From the NCBI GenBank assembly GCA_947462115.1, contig CANHON010000110.1, positions 1 to 12,113 on the forward strand: a stretch of DNA of 12,113 nt, written 5' to 3'. The first letter of the stretch is position 1. Every line of letters starts with the position of its first letter. The position numbers were made by a program, and so were the translations under genes. The stretch is from Deltaproteobacteria bacterium (lineage in GTDB: Bacteria > Myxococcota_A > UBA796 > UBA2385). The notes beneath the pieces were generated by a model that was not told the origin of the DNA, did no database searches, and saw only the letters and a program-made list of their open reading frames with translations. Positions 1-6,761 of this stretch are shown one piece after another.

Positions 1-687
1 CGCCCGGGCATAGGTGGTCAGGCCCTGGACGATGGTTCGGATGCTCTCGCTGTACTCGACGATCTCTGCCGCGTGCGAGCGCACCAAGCTCAGATCGTCC
101 TCCTCGAGGATCGCCTCCGCGAGGCCCAGCACGCCGAACAGCGGGCTCGAGACCTCGTGGGCGATGCCCGCCGCGAGGGTGCCGATGCCGGCCAGCTTCT
201 CGCTCTGGATGATCTCGGCGCTCAGGGCCTTGGTCTCGGCGAGGGCCTCGGCCAGCTCGACGTTCTTGCGCTGCAGGTCGAGGATGAGGCGCTGGTTCTC
301 CAGGCCCAGCCGACGCCGGTCGAGGGCGCGGGCCGCCTTTCGCCGCACGTCGAAGACATCGTCCAGCGGCTTGCGAAGGTAGTCAAAAGCGCCCTGGTTC
401 AGCGCGTCCACCGCCGTCTCCACCGAGGCATAGCCGGTGATGAGGATGACCTCGCAGAGCGGATCCCGGGCCTTTGCCCGCCGCATCAGCTCCAAGCCGG
501 AGGTGTCGGGGAGGTTCTTGTCGGTGATCAGCAGATCGCAGCCCTCCCCCTCGATCACCGCGAGGGCGGCGACGCCGTCGGCGGCGGTGCTCAGGCGCAC
601 CGGCTCGCCCATAAAGACGGCCGAGAGGATCTGAAGAATGACGGGCTCGTCATCCACGATGAGGACGTGCGGGTGCGCAGGGGACAT
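1..687 (-). CDS. Response regulator / histidine kinase fusion (REC-HisKA), partial at the window edge
   Basis: Reading from ATG at 687 towards base 1, 229 codons are open and run off the left edge, so the catalytic ATPase domain is not seen. Residues about 7-120 are a receiver (REC) domain: acidic pair D12-D13, phospho-acceptor D56 in LLITDKNLPD, T84 in LITGYAS and K106 in DYLRKPL. A helical linker (about 120-165) rich in L, E and K follows, probably a coiled coil. Then comes a HisKA dimerisation domain with H177 in the H-box GIAHEVSSPLFGV. Known for the family: such proteins receive phosphate on the REC domain and autophosphorylate on the H-box His. They act in the cytoplasm; no membrane segment is visible here. 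The H-box is unusual, with VSSP where INNP is common. The Shine-Dalgarno sequence is weak, but no other start gives a complete REC domain. Signal and partner are unknown. Confidence 0.9.
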   Translation of the reverse strand, partial: MSPAHPHVLIVDDEPVILQILSAVFMGEPVRLSTAADGVAALAVIEGEGCDLLITDKNLPDTSGLELMRRAKARDPLCEVILITGYASVETAVDALNQGAFDYLRKPLDDVFDVRRKAARALDRRRLGLENQRLILDLQRKNVELAEALAETKALSAEIIQSEKLAGIGTLAAGIAHEVSSPLFGVLGLAEAILEEDDLSLVRSHAAEIVEYSESIRTIVQGLTTYARA

Positions 688-804
688 CGTCGGCCAGGGG
701 CATCAGGCATCGAGCGGCCGCGCCCCAGCAAAGCCGCCGAGCCGCGTGGCCCGCATCGTACCACCAGGGGGGGATCCACGCCCGGGCGGCCCTGGTGGCG
801 CCGT

Positions 805-832
805 TTGACATCGCTCGCCACCACACTAAGCT
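805..832 (+). promoter_or_regulatory. Candidate sigma70-type promoter of the repeat lipoprotein gene
   Basis: A perfect -35 hexamer TTGACA lies at 805-810. After a 16-bp spacer comes TAAGCT (827-832), a weak -10 match (3 of 6). The predicted transcript would start near 840, about 55 bases ahead of the ATG at 895. This is the best promoter-like sequence in the 207-bp gap between the divergent kinase gene and the lipoprotein gene. It rests on sequence match only. Confidence 0.4.
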
Positions 833-894
833 GGGCCGCCTTCCGTCCGAAGGCGCGTGTGGGGCGACCCATGCCACGCCGCTCAGGAGCACCG

Positions 895-1461
895 ATGCGC
901 CACGCCACGCCGCTGACCCCCCGCCTCCTCCTGCTCGCGCTGGGCCTCGCCGCCTGCAGCGCCAAGACCAAGCAGGTCCTGGAGGCCGGCGTCCTGAGCG
1001 AGACCCCGAGCGCCGACGGCCTGATCGAGCAGCAGATCGACCTCAACGCCGACGGCAAGACCGAGGTCTGGAACTTCATGCGGGAGCGCGCCAACGCGCC
1101 CAAGGTTGTGCTGCGCAAGGAGAGCGACCTGAACTTCGACGGCCGCGTCGATGTGCGGGCCTGGTTCACCGAGGCGGGCGTCCTCGAAAAGCAAGAGTGG
1201 GACGGCGACTTCGACGGCCGGGTGGACTGGGTGGACCACTACCAGGGCAATGTGCGCGTGCTGAGCGAGTGGGACACCAACAACGACGGGCGCTTCGACG
1301 AGTTCCGCAGCTACGAGAACGGCAAGGTGCGGCGCAAAGAGCGCGACACCAACGCCGACGACCAGGTCGATCAGTGGGAGTACCTCGACGAGCAGGGCCG
1401 CGTCACCAAGACCGGCCGCGACATCGACGGCGACGGCGTCATGGACGAGCGGAACGAGTAG
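895..1461 (+). CDS. Lipoprotein with six EF-hand-loop-like DxNxDG repeats
   Basis: A 188-residue protein. The start ATG at 895 follows AGGAG (886-890) at a normal distance. Residues 1-20 are a signal peptide (basic start, then LLLLALGL) ending in lipobox LAAC, with C21 as the lipidated residue, so it is probably anchored in an inner or outer membrane leaflet. The mature part carries six acidic loops of the form DxNxDGxxD at residues 49, 78, 103, 127, 151 and 176, spaced 24-29 residues apart. Between them are short aromatic and charged strands (VWNFM, DVRAWF, DWVDHY, DEFRSY, DQWEYL). The loops resemble calcium-binding EF-hand or dockerin-type loops; calcium binding is inference. The fifth loop has D in place of the usual glycine (DTNADDQVD). 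No enzyme domain is visible. The gene converges on gmd, with only 5 bp between the two stop codons. A structural or sensory surface role is possible; specific function is not recognised. Confidence 0.85.
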   Translation: MRHATPLTPRLLLLALGLAACSAKTKQVLEAGVLSETPSADGLIEQQIDLNADGKTEVWNFMRERANAPKVVLRKESDLNFDGRVDVRAWFTEAGVLEKQEWDGDFDGRVDWVDHYQGNVRVLSEWDTNNDGRFDEFRSYENGKVRRKERDTNADDQVDQWEYLDEQGRVTKTGRDIDGDGVMDERNE

Positions 1462-1466
1462 GCCCC

Positions 1467-2426
1467 TCAGCCCGCCAGCCGGTCCACCTCGGCGCGCACC
1501 ATCCGCTCCACCAGGCCATCAAAGGCGAGCGAGGGCGTCCAGCCGAGCTGGTCGCGCGCGGCGCTGGCGTCGCCCCGCAGGCAGGGGATCTCCGCCGGCC
1601 GCAGCAGCGCCGGATCGTGCACCACATGGGCCTGCCAGCGCCGGCCGACCGCCGCGAAGGCCCGCTCCGCGAAGTCCTGCACCGACCAGGCGAGCCCGGT
1701 GGCGACGACGAAGTCCCGGGGCTCGGACTGCAGCAACATCAAGTGCATGGCCTCGACATAGTCCCCGGCGAAGCCCCAGTCGCGCCGCACATCGAGCCGG
1801 CCCAGGGTCACCGTCTGCGCCCGACCGGCGTGCACCGCCGCCGCCGCCATGGCCAGCTTGCGGGTCACGAACTCCACCCCGCGGCGCTCGGACTCGTGGT
1901 TGAACAGGATGCCGCCGACGGCGAAAAGCCCGTAGCTCTCGCGGTAATTGACGGTCAGGTGGTGGGCATAGACCTTGGCGACCCCATAGGGCGAGCGCGG
2001 GTGAAAGGCGGCGCGCTCATCCTGGGGCCCGGCGTCGTTCAGCCCGAACATCTCGGAGCTGCCCGCTTGGTAGAACCGCGCCTCCGGCCACGCGAGGCGG
2101 AGCGCCTCGAGCATCCGGGCGCAGCCCAGCGCCGTCACCTCGCCCGTGAGCACCGGCTGCCGCCAGCTCGTCGGCACGAAGCTCTGCGCCGCGAGGTTGT
2201 AGACGTGGTCGGGCTTGTGGCGCCGGAGCACCTCAAAAAGTGAGCCCTGATCCAACAGATCCGCCGAGTCGAGCTCCAGACGGGGCATCAGGTGTGCGAT
2301 CCGCCAGTGATCGGGGCTCGCGCTGCGGCGGACGAGGCCAATGACGCGCCAGCCGCGATCGAGGAGGAGCTCCGCGAGGAAGCTCCCATCTTGACCGGTG
2401 ATCCCGGTGATGAGCGCGGTCGGCAT
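1467..2426 (-). CDS. gmd: GDP-mannose 4,6-dehydratase
   Basis: A 319-residue short-chain dehydrogenase/reductase of the extended (NDP-sugar) type. It converts GDP-D-mannose to GDP-4-keto-6-deoxy-D-mannose, the branch point to GDP-rhamnose, GDP-fucose and related deoxysugars, in the cytoplasm. Visible signs: the NAD(P)-binding glycine motif GITGQDGSFL (G8, G11, G14), NLAAQSFV at 77-84, the catalytic-site sequence QAGSSEMFG (S123, E125), and YGVAK with Y147 and K151. The diagnostic GMD stretch GILFNHESERRG follows, then an RRDWGFAGDYVEA motif. The first catalytic position is Ser where many family members have Thr, a conservative change. Length is slightly below the common 320-370. The ATG at 2426 has a purine-rich GAGGGGAAG just upstream. 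It is the last gene of the grpE-trmL-manC-lipoprotein-gmd run, and manC makes its substrate. RmlD/RMD-like reductases of the same fold are the main alternative, but the NHESERRG motif argues for GMD. Confidence 0.93.
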   Translation of the reverse strand: MPTALITGITGQDGSFLAELLLDRGWRVIGLVRRSASPDHWRIAHLMPRLELDSADLLDQGSLFEVLRRHKPDHVYNLAAQSFVPTSWRQPVLTGEVTALGCARMLEALRLAWPEARFYQAGSSEMFGLNDAGPQDERAAFHPRSPYGVAKVYAHHLTVNYRESYGLFAVGGILFNHESERRGVEFVTRKLAMAAAAVHAGRAQTVTLGRLDVRRDWGFAGDYVEAMHLMLLQSEPRDFVVATGLAWSVQDFAERAFAAVGRRWQAHVVHDPALLRPAEIPCLRGDASAARDQLGWTPSLAFDGLVERMVRAEVDRLAG

Positions 2427-2485
2427 TCTTCCCCTCGGTTGGGGCGCCCCCTAGCGGCGGGGCCGGCGCGCGGCAAGGCCGGAGC

Positions 2486-2935
2486 TCAAGGCGCGGCTTC
2501 GCCCGGCGTCTCCGCCAAAATAGCGTCCACTTCGATCTCGTCGTTCCCGAAGGCCCCGGACTCGCCCGCGATGTTCCAGACCACCGTCCAGGTGCCGCCG
2601 ACGGGGTCGGCCAAGACGACCGTAGGCACAAAGCAGGTCTCCACCGAACCTTCGCCGCCGCCGCCGATCCACTGCTCCTCGATGATGATCTCTTTGCCCT
2701 TGGCCGCCACCTCGGGCTCAAAGACCGAGTCGCTCGGCAAGAACACCGCCGTGCGGCTCGCGACCAGATCCCCGTTCGTCAGCGCCAGCTGCAGCTCGCT
2801 GTCGGGCGGATCCGCGAAGTCGATGTCGGTGCAGCCCAGGGCCTCCCAGGTCACGTCCAGCTCCGGCTGGCAGGCGGCGAGCAACAAGCACCCCGCCCAG
2901 CTGGCCGTGTTCTTCCCCCGCGCGCCTCGCCCCAT
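2486..2935 (-). CDS. Small lipoprotein of unknown function in the manC-gmd operon
   Basis: A 149-residue protein not recognised as any named family. The ATG at 2935 follows a strong Shine-Dalgarno sequence (GGGAGG, complement of 2941-2946). Residues 1-21 look like a signal peptide, although the hydrophobic core is short (WAGCLLLAA), ending in lipobox LAAC with C22. The mature region alternates short hydrophobic and polar stretches (LQLALTNGDLV, EIIIEEQWIG, TWTVVWNIAG), which suggests a small beta-sandwich. Two further cysteines, C35 and C101, could pair in a disulfide in the periplasm. It is acidic overall. It lies 101 bp after manC and 59 bp before gmd, in the same direction, so it is probably co-transcribed with GDP-sugar genes. 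A link to glycan export or envelope assembly is only inference from position. Confidence 0.75.
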   Translation of the reverse strand: MGRGARGKNTASWAGCLLLAACQPELDVTWEALGCTDIDFADPPDSELQLALTNGDLVASRTAVFLPSDSVFEPEVAAKGKEIIIEEQWIGGGGEGSVETCFVPTVVLADPVGGTWTVVWNIAGESGAFGNDEIEVDAILAETPGEAAP

Positions 2936-2950
2936 GCAGACCTCCCTTCA

Positions 2951-2965
2951 GGCCCCCGCGGGGCC
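2951..2965. repeat. GC-only inverted repeat between manC and the operon lipoprotein
   Basis: GGCCCC and GGGGCC (2951-2956 and 2960-2965) are perfect complements around a 3-base loop. The hairpin would form in the transcript just ahead of the lipoprotein Shine-Dalgarno site. There is no T-run, so it is not a classical intrinsic terminator. It could be an attenuating or stabilising structure, or chance in DNA this rich in G and C. Confidence 0.35.
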
Positions 2966-3028
2966 CCGGCGCATCATGCCACAGCCGGTCGGGCGGGGCC
3001 CCGGCGCGTCCTGCCACAGCCGGTCGGG
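2959..3028. repeat. 35-bp tandem direct repeat, two copies plus an 8-base third start
   Basis: Copy 1 is 2959-2993 and copy 2 is 2994-3028. They differ at two positions only (A/G at 2973/3008 and A/C at 2976/3011). The first eight bases of the unit (CGGGGCCC) occur again at 3029-3036, directly against the manC stop codon at 3037-3039. Each unit holds GGGGCCCC and the mixed segment GCCACAGCCGGTCGGG. The repeat fills most of the 101-bp spacer between manC and the following lipoprotein gene. Confidence 0.9.
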
Positions 3029-3036
3029 CGGGGCCC

Positions 3037-4104
3037 TCAGGTCAGGTCGGGGGCCTCGACCTGGAGGCGCGCCAGCAGTTGGCGCATGGCCTCCCCTTCG
3101 GTCTTGCTCATCACCAGAACAGCATCGCCGACGTCAATCACGACGGTGTCGTGCAGGCCCACCAGGCTGAGGTCCCGCCCGGGCGCCCAGACGACGTTCC
3201 CGGTGGACTGCACCGCGCGAACGCTGCCCGCGCGGCCCCGGCCGCCCTCTACGACCGGCAGCAGCCCCTCGGCGCCGGCCCAGCTCCCCACGTCGCTCCA
3301 CCCAAAGGCGCAAGGGACGGTGAAAATACTCTGGCAGCGCTCCATCACGCCGTAGTCCACGCTGATGGCGTCGGTCTGCAGCCACTGGGCCTCGCTGATG
3401 CTCGGGCCGGCCCCGGCGAGGGCGGCCGCTGTACGGGGGAGATGAGCGGAGAGCTCCGCCCAGAACACCGAGGCCCGGAACACGAACATGCCGGCGTTCC
3501 ACAGGTGGGCCCCGCCCGACAGGTAGGCCGCGGCGGTGAGCGCGTCGGGCTTCTCGCGGAAGGCAGCGACCCTCCGCACCGAGGCGCCCGCGAAGCCCGG
3601 CACCGGGCCGCCGATCTCCAGGTAGCCAAAGCCGGTCTCGGGTCGGGTGGGCGAGAGGCCGAGGGTGACGAGCCCGTCGAGGCGAGCGGCGGCATCCACC
3701 GCTGTGCGAAGCGCCGCCTGGAACGCCGCTTCATCTTCGATGTGGTGATCCGAGGGCAGCACGATCACCACCCGGTCGCCCACGCCCTCCGTTGGGGCCC
3801 CCGGCGCGAGCCGCGCCACCGCCCAGGCGATGGACGGAGCGGTGTTTCGACCCGAAGGCTCCACCAAGATCTGGCTAGCATCGAGCTCGGGCAGCTCGGC
3901 GCGCACCGCCGCCTCCATCGGCCGGCCGGTCACGACCAGCAGGGCATCGGCCGAGACGAGGCCGCGCAGGCGCTCCACGGTGCGGCGCAGCAAGCTCGGC
4001 CCCCCGTCCAGCGACAAGCACTGCTTGGGGCGCGCCGAGCGCGAGAGCGGCCAGAAGCGCGTGCCGCTCCCGCCCGCGAGGATCACCGCCACCACAGCCG
4101 CCAT
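3037..4104 (-). CDS. manC: Mannose-1-phosphate guanylyltransferase (GDP-mannose pyrophosphorylase)
   Basis: A 355-residue nucleotidyltransferase that makes GDP-mannose from mannose-1-phosphate and GTP in the cytoplasm. The start is ATG at 4104, preceded by GGAGGGGAG. The frame stays open upstream to 4380, but that part overlaps trmL and lacks family sequence. Visible motifs: the nucleotide-binding loop AGGSGTRFWPLSR (residues 10-22) with PKQ at 26-28, VEPSGRNTAPS (81-91), LPSDHHI (116-122, with the metal-binding Asp), a FREKP motif near 190, WNAGMF near 211, and FGWSDVGSW near 280. These are diagnostic for mannose-1-phosphate guanylyltransferase. The length fits the single-activity type; the C-terminal cupin isomerase domain of about 110-120 residues found in bifunctional enzymes is absent. 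It lies 26 bp after trmL and upstream of gmd, which uses its product. Phosphomannomutase and mannose-6-phosphate isomerase genes are not in the window. Confidence 0.95.
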   Translation of the reverse strand: MAAVVAVILAGGSGTRFWPLSRSARPKQCLSLDGGPSLLRRTVERLRGLVSADALLVVTGRPMEAAVRAELPELDASQILVEPSGRNTAPSIAWAVARLAPGAPTEGVGDRVVIVLPSDHHIEDEAAFQAALRTAVDAAARLDGLVTLGLSPTRPETGFGYLEIGGPVPGFAGASVRRVAAFREKPDALTAAAYLSGGAHLWNAGMFVFRASVFWAELSAHLPRTAAALAGAGPSISEAQWLQTDAISVDYGVMERCQSIFTVPCAFGWSDVGSWAGAEGLLPVVEGGRGRAGSVRAVQSTGNVVWAPGRDLSLVGLHDTVVIDVGDAVLVMSKTEGEAMRQLLARLQVEAPDLT

Positions 4105-4130
4105 GCTCTCCCCTCCGCCGAGCGCGCCGC

Positions 4131-4613
4131 TCAGAACAGATCCGGCTCGATGCGCTGCAGCGCGGCGTAGGCCACGACCGCCACCGCGTTGGACAGGTTG
4201 AGAGAGCGCACCGGACCAGGCATCGGAATACGGAAGGCTCCGTACCGCTGCACCAGCTCGGTGGGGAGGCCGACCGACTCCCGCCCGAACAACAGCACGC
4301 TCCCGCGAACATAGGGCGCGGCGGTGTGGGGACGGTCGCCGAGGGCCGACATCAGGTGCAAGGGGCGCTGGCCGACCCACTCGAAAAAAGCGTCTGCGTC
4401 GCGATGCTCGACGACATCCACCTGCGACCAGTAGTCGAGCCCGGCCCGGCGCACCGCCTTCTCATCGGTCTGGAAGCCGAGCGGGTGGATGAGGTGCAGG
4501 CGCGCGCCCACCCCCAAGCACAGCCGCCCGGCGTTCCCGGCGTTCGAGCCGATCTCCGGCTGGAGCAGCGCGATGTGGAGGCGCGGCTCCGCGTCGGTGA
4601 CAGGGCTCGGCAC
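4131..4613 (-). CDS. trmL: tRNA (cytidine(34)-2'-O)-methyltransferase, SPOUT family
   Basis: A 160-residue SPOUT-fold (trefoil-knot) methyltransferase. TrmL methylates the 2'-O of the wobble nucleotide C/U34 of certain leucine tRNAs using S-adenosylmethionine. Motif 1 is LLQPEIGSNAGNAGRLC (16-32). Motif 2 is LLFGRESVGLP (107-117), forming part of the knot and AdoMet site. Motif 3 is IPMPGPVRSLNLSNAVAV (129-146), with the conserved SLN-L-SNAV core. The length matches TrmL (about 155-165), shorter than TrmH or TrmJ. The start is GTG at 4613, only 2 bp after the grpE stop (4616-4618). GAGG inside the end of grpE can serve as Shine-Dalgarno, so translational coupling to grpE is likely. The motif-1 variant SNAGNAGR differs slightly from the common PNTGNIIR. 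A different target nucleotide within the SPOUT family cannot be excluded from sequence alone. Confidence 0.92.
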   Translation of the reverse strand: MPSPVTDAEPRLHIALLQPEIGSNAGNAGRLCLGVGARLHLIHPLGFQTDEKAVRRAGLDYWSQVDVVEHRDADAFFEWVGQRPLHLMSALGDRPHTAAPYVRGSVLLFGRESVGLPTELVQRYGAFRIPMPGPVRSLNLSNAVAVVAYAALQRIEPDLF

Positions 4614-4615
4614 GC

Positions 4616-5290
4616 TCAGGCCTCGGCGATGGGGGCGGTGTAAGCGCCGACGATGACCTTGGCCGGGCGGATCAAGCGGCTACCGATGCGGAAGCCCGCC
4701 GCGAACACATCGACCACCGCCTGATCGAGGGCCTCGTCCATCACCGGGGTGGTGGTGAGCGCCTCGTGGATCTTCGGATCGAAGCGGGCCCCCTTGCCGG
4801 GCACCTCCTCCAAGCCGAGCGCCCCGAAGGCCGACATGAACTCCTTGAACACCAGGTCCAGGCCGGTGGCTGTGTCCTCGGCGCTCGCGCCCCGGCGGAG
4901 GGAGTCGAGGGAGCGTCGGAGGTTCTCGACCGGCTCGAACAGGCTGGAGACGACCTCGCCGCGGCGGAGCTCCTCCTTGACCACCGCTTGGCGCTCGAGG
5001 CGCTCCCGGGTGGCGCTGACCTCGTCCTGCTGCTTTTGGTAGGCCTGGCTCACCGCGCGGAGGCGCTCCTTGAGCTCGTTGAGCTGAGCCTGCAGCGCGT
5101 CGTTCTCGCTGTTGGCTGCCTCCAGGTCGGCGCGCAGCTCCCGGACGTAGGTCGGCTCCAGCTCGACCAGCTCGGCCTCCACGCCCTCGCTGGAGTCCGC
5201 CGCGTCGAGGGCCTCGTCACCATCGGCGCCCTCGGCGTCCACCGCTTCGTCTGCAGCGTCCGTGTTTGGATCTTCGGGGTTCTCCAGCAT
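4616..5290 (-). CDS. grpE: GrpE, nucleotide exchange factor of DnaK
   Basis: A 224-residue co-chaperone that releases ADP from DnaK and acts as a dimer in the cytoplasm. The start ATG at 5290 has GAGGG six bases upstream. The frame extends to 5530, but the extra part has no GrpE character and crosses the promoter region. Residues 1-45 are a very acidic disordered tail (many D, E, A). Residues about 50-110 are the long dimerising coiled coil (LQAQLNELKERLRAVSQAYQ and following). The signature lies at about 170-215: FDPKIHEAL, then VVDVFAAGFRIGSRLIRPAKVIVG, the beta-domain that meets DnaK. Length is slightly above the E. coli protein because of the tail. No dnaK, dnaJ or hrcA is in view. It heads the operon that continues through trmL and manC, and is divergent from the DUF4340 gene. 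Confidence 0.95.
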   Translation of the reverse strand: MLENPEDPNTDAADEAVDAEGADGDEALDAADSSEGVEAELVELEPTYVRELRADLEAANSENDALQAQLNELKERLRAVSQAYQKQQDEVSATRERLERQAVVKEELRRGEVVSSLFEPVENLRRSLDSLRRGASAEDTATGLDLVFKEFMSAFGALGLEEVPGKGARFDPKIHEALTTTPVMDEALDQAVVDVFAAGFRIGSRLIRPAKVIVGAYTAPIAEA

Positions 5291-5315
5291 GTCATTCCCT
5301 CGTGGTTGGGCGCGC

Positions 5316-5343
5316 TTGGTAACCACCGACCTGCGACCGTCAA
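5316..5343 (-). promoter_or_regulatory. Candidate sigma70-type promoter of the grpE operon
   Basis: On the minus strand TTGACG (5343-5338, 5 of 6 to consensus) is followed after 16 bp by TACCAA (5321-5316, weak). The predicted start is near 5309, about 19 bases before the grpE ATG, leaving room for the GAGGG site. No CIRCE-like inverted repeat or sigma32-like element was seen. The 145-bp region also has to hold the divergent DUF4340 promoter, for which I found no convincing hexamers. Confidence 0.35.
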
Positions 5344-5435
5344 CGGGCTGCCGGAGGCGCCGGTCGGGCGTTATCCGCTCCGGTGCCGTCGCGACGGGCC
5401 GCCCACGTGGCCCCCGGACGATCCGCGGAGCGCAG

Positions 5436-6761
5436 ATGGATGACAAACAGAGCAAGCTCTTGATGGTGCTTGCATTTGCCCTCGCGGCCCTGGTCTCCTT
5501 CCTCCTGTTCGTCGAGCCCCCCAAGGACACGGGGGACGAGGGTGGGCCCGAGTGGTCCGAGGCGATGCCTGGGCTCGCGCTCGCCGACGTGGTGCGCCTT
5601 CAGATCGACCAGGGCGCGCCTGGCAGCGCGCAGACCGTGGCGGTCCGCGACGAAAAAGGCGGCTGGCGCCTGCAGTCCCCCCGGCAGGCCCGCGCCGACG
5701 CCGAGGCCACCGAGGGCCTCGTCCGGGCCGCGCTGCGCCTCGAGCTCGGCCCACCGCTGCCCGCGCCGCCGGCCGAGTATGGCCTCGCCCCGGCCCGGGC
5801 GGTGCTCCGGCTCCGGGCGGCCGATGGCGGCGAACACACCGTCGAGATTGGCGCGGACACCCCCGTCGGCGGCGGCACCTACGTTCGGGTCGGGGACGGT
5901 CCGCCGCGGGCCAGCCGCACCCAGCTGGGCGCGATGTTCACCGATGGCGCCGCTGATCTGCGCGACCGGCGGCTCACCGACATGAGCCAGACCAGCGTGG
6001 AGCGGGTCGAGCTGGAAGGCGGCGCGCAAGGGCTGCGGTTCTCCCGGGACGCCCACGGCTGGTGGGTCGAGCCCACCCGCGACCCGAGCCTGTTCCCGCG
6101 CACCCGGGCCTCGGGCGGCGCGGTCGAGGCGCTCATCAGCGCGCTGACCTCGCTGCGGGCCGACGAATTCATCGACCTGCCCGCGGCCCTCCCGGCGGAG
6201 CGGGCCCTGGAGATCCGGCTCAGCGACGGCGCCGAGACGGTGGCGCTCAGCCTCGCCCCCGACGAGGAGGGCCTGTGGATGGCCCAAGGGCCCCTGCAGC
6301 CGGCGCCGGTGCGCATGCTCGGCGAGGCGCTGGCCCCTGCCCTGGCCAAGGCCCCGCCGGACTGGTTCGAGCGGGCCCTGCTCCCGGTGCGGCCAATGCG
6401 GTTGAACCGGGTGGAGGCCACGCTCGAGGGCCTGAGCCTCGACGCCACCCGCACCGACTCCGGCTGGAGTGATCCGCGGGTCGAGCCCTTGCTGCGGGTC
6501 CTGGATCAAGCCCAAGCCGACCGCACCCAAGGGGGCGGGCCCGCCGCGGAGGCCCCCGCCTTCGGGACCCTCCGCCTCACGGAGTCCGGCGGGCACACCG
6601 AGGCGCTCACCTTCTTCGGCCTCACCGAAGAGGGCGCCCGGGCGGCCGCGGAGCCGGGCTTGGGCGCCGCCTTCCTCGTGGACAGCGCGACCATGGGCGC
6701 GCTCGCCGAGGTGCTCCGTGGCGCTTCAGGCCTTGGGAACGGCGGGCCCGCGCAGCCCTGA
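5436..6761 (+). CDS. Membrane-anchored DUF4340-domain protein
   Basis: A 441-residue protein. The ATG at 5436 follows GGAG (5427-5430). The frame is open further upstream, but only inside the grpE gene and its leader. A short cytoplasmic start (MDDKQSK) is followed by one membrane helix at about 8-26; the rest should lie in the periplasm. The fold is DUF4340-like: WRLQSPRQARADAEAT, then EYGLAPARAVLRL, then IGADTPVGGGTYVRV and a LRDRRLTDM segment. A second, weaker repeat of this pattern follows in the C-terminal half (HGWWVEP, then RADEFIDLP). The biochemical function of DUF4340 is unknown; members are often found next to GldG-type ABC transporter genes. No transporter gene is seen here, so it appears orphaned. 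It is divergent from grpE and overlaps the 3' end of the next, opposite-strand gene by 36 bp. Confidence 0.85.
   Translation: MDDKQSKLLMVLAFALAALVSFLLFVEPPKDTGDEGGPEWSEAMPGLALADVVRLQIDQGAPGSAQTVAVRDEKGGWRLQSPRQARADAEATEGLVRAALRLELGPPLPAPPAEYGLAPARAVLRLRAADGGEHTVEIGADTPVGGGTYVRVGDGPPRASRTQLGAMFTDGAADLRDRRLTDMSQTSVERVELEGGAQGLRFSRDAHGWWVEPTRDPSLFPRTRASGGAVEALISALTSLRADEFIDLPAALPAERALEIRLSDGAETVALSLAPDEEGLWMAQGPLQPAPVRMLGEALAPALAKAPPDWFERALLPVRPMRLNRVEATLEGLSLDATRTDSGWSDPRVEPLLRVLDQAQADRTQGGGPAAEAPAFGTLRLTESGGHTEALTFFGLTEEGARAAAEPGLGAAFLVDSATMGALAEVLRGASGLGNGGPAQP

Noticed and set aside
73..894. N-terminal extension of the repeat lipoprotein frame
   Set aside because: The frame is open upstream, but the extension is antisense to the REC-HisKA gene. 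The ATG at 895 has a ribosome site directly followed by a signal peptide and lipobox.
795..2243. Long plus-strand open frame of 482 codons
   Set aside because: It is very rich in Arg, Pro, Ala and Gly with no domain signs, and is overlapped by the lipoprotein in another frame and by gmd on the opposite strand. It is a shadow frame of high-GC DNA.
2959..3028. CRISPR-like array
   Set aside because: The two 35-bp units are directly adjacent with no spacer, and no cas gene is present.
3079..4170. Plus-strand open frame of 363 codons opposite manC
   Set aside because: Composition is His/Arg/Pro/Ala-rich and unlike a folded protein; manC on the other strand has all diagnostic motifs.
4105..4380. 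N-terminal extension of manC
   Set aside because: It overlaps trmL and lacks family sequence. The nucleotide-binding motif starts ten residues after ATG 4104, as usual.
5357..5370. GCCGGTCGGGCG shared with the 35-bp repeat at 2984-2995
   Set aside because: A 12-base match of pure GC-type sequence is expected by chance at this composition, and the flanks do not match.
5340..6596. Long minus-strand open frame of 418 codons opposite the DUF4340 gene
   Set aside because: Low-complexity Gly/Arg/Pro/Ala sequence with no motif, while the plus strand has a membrane anchor, ribosome site and family pattern.
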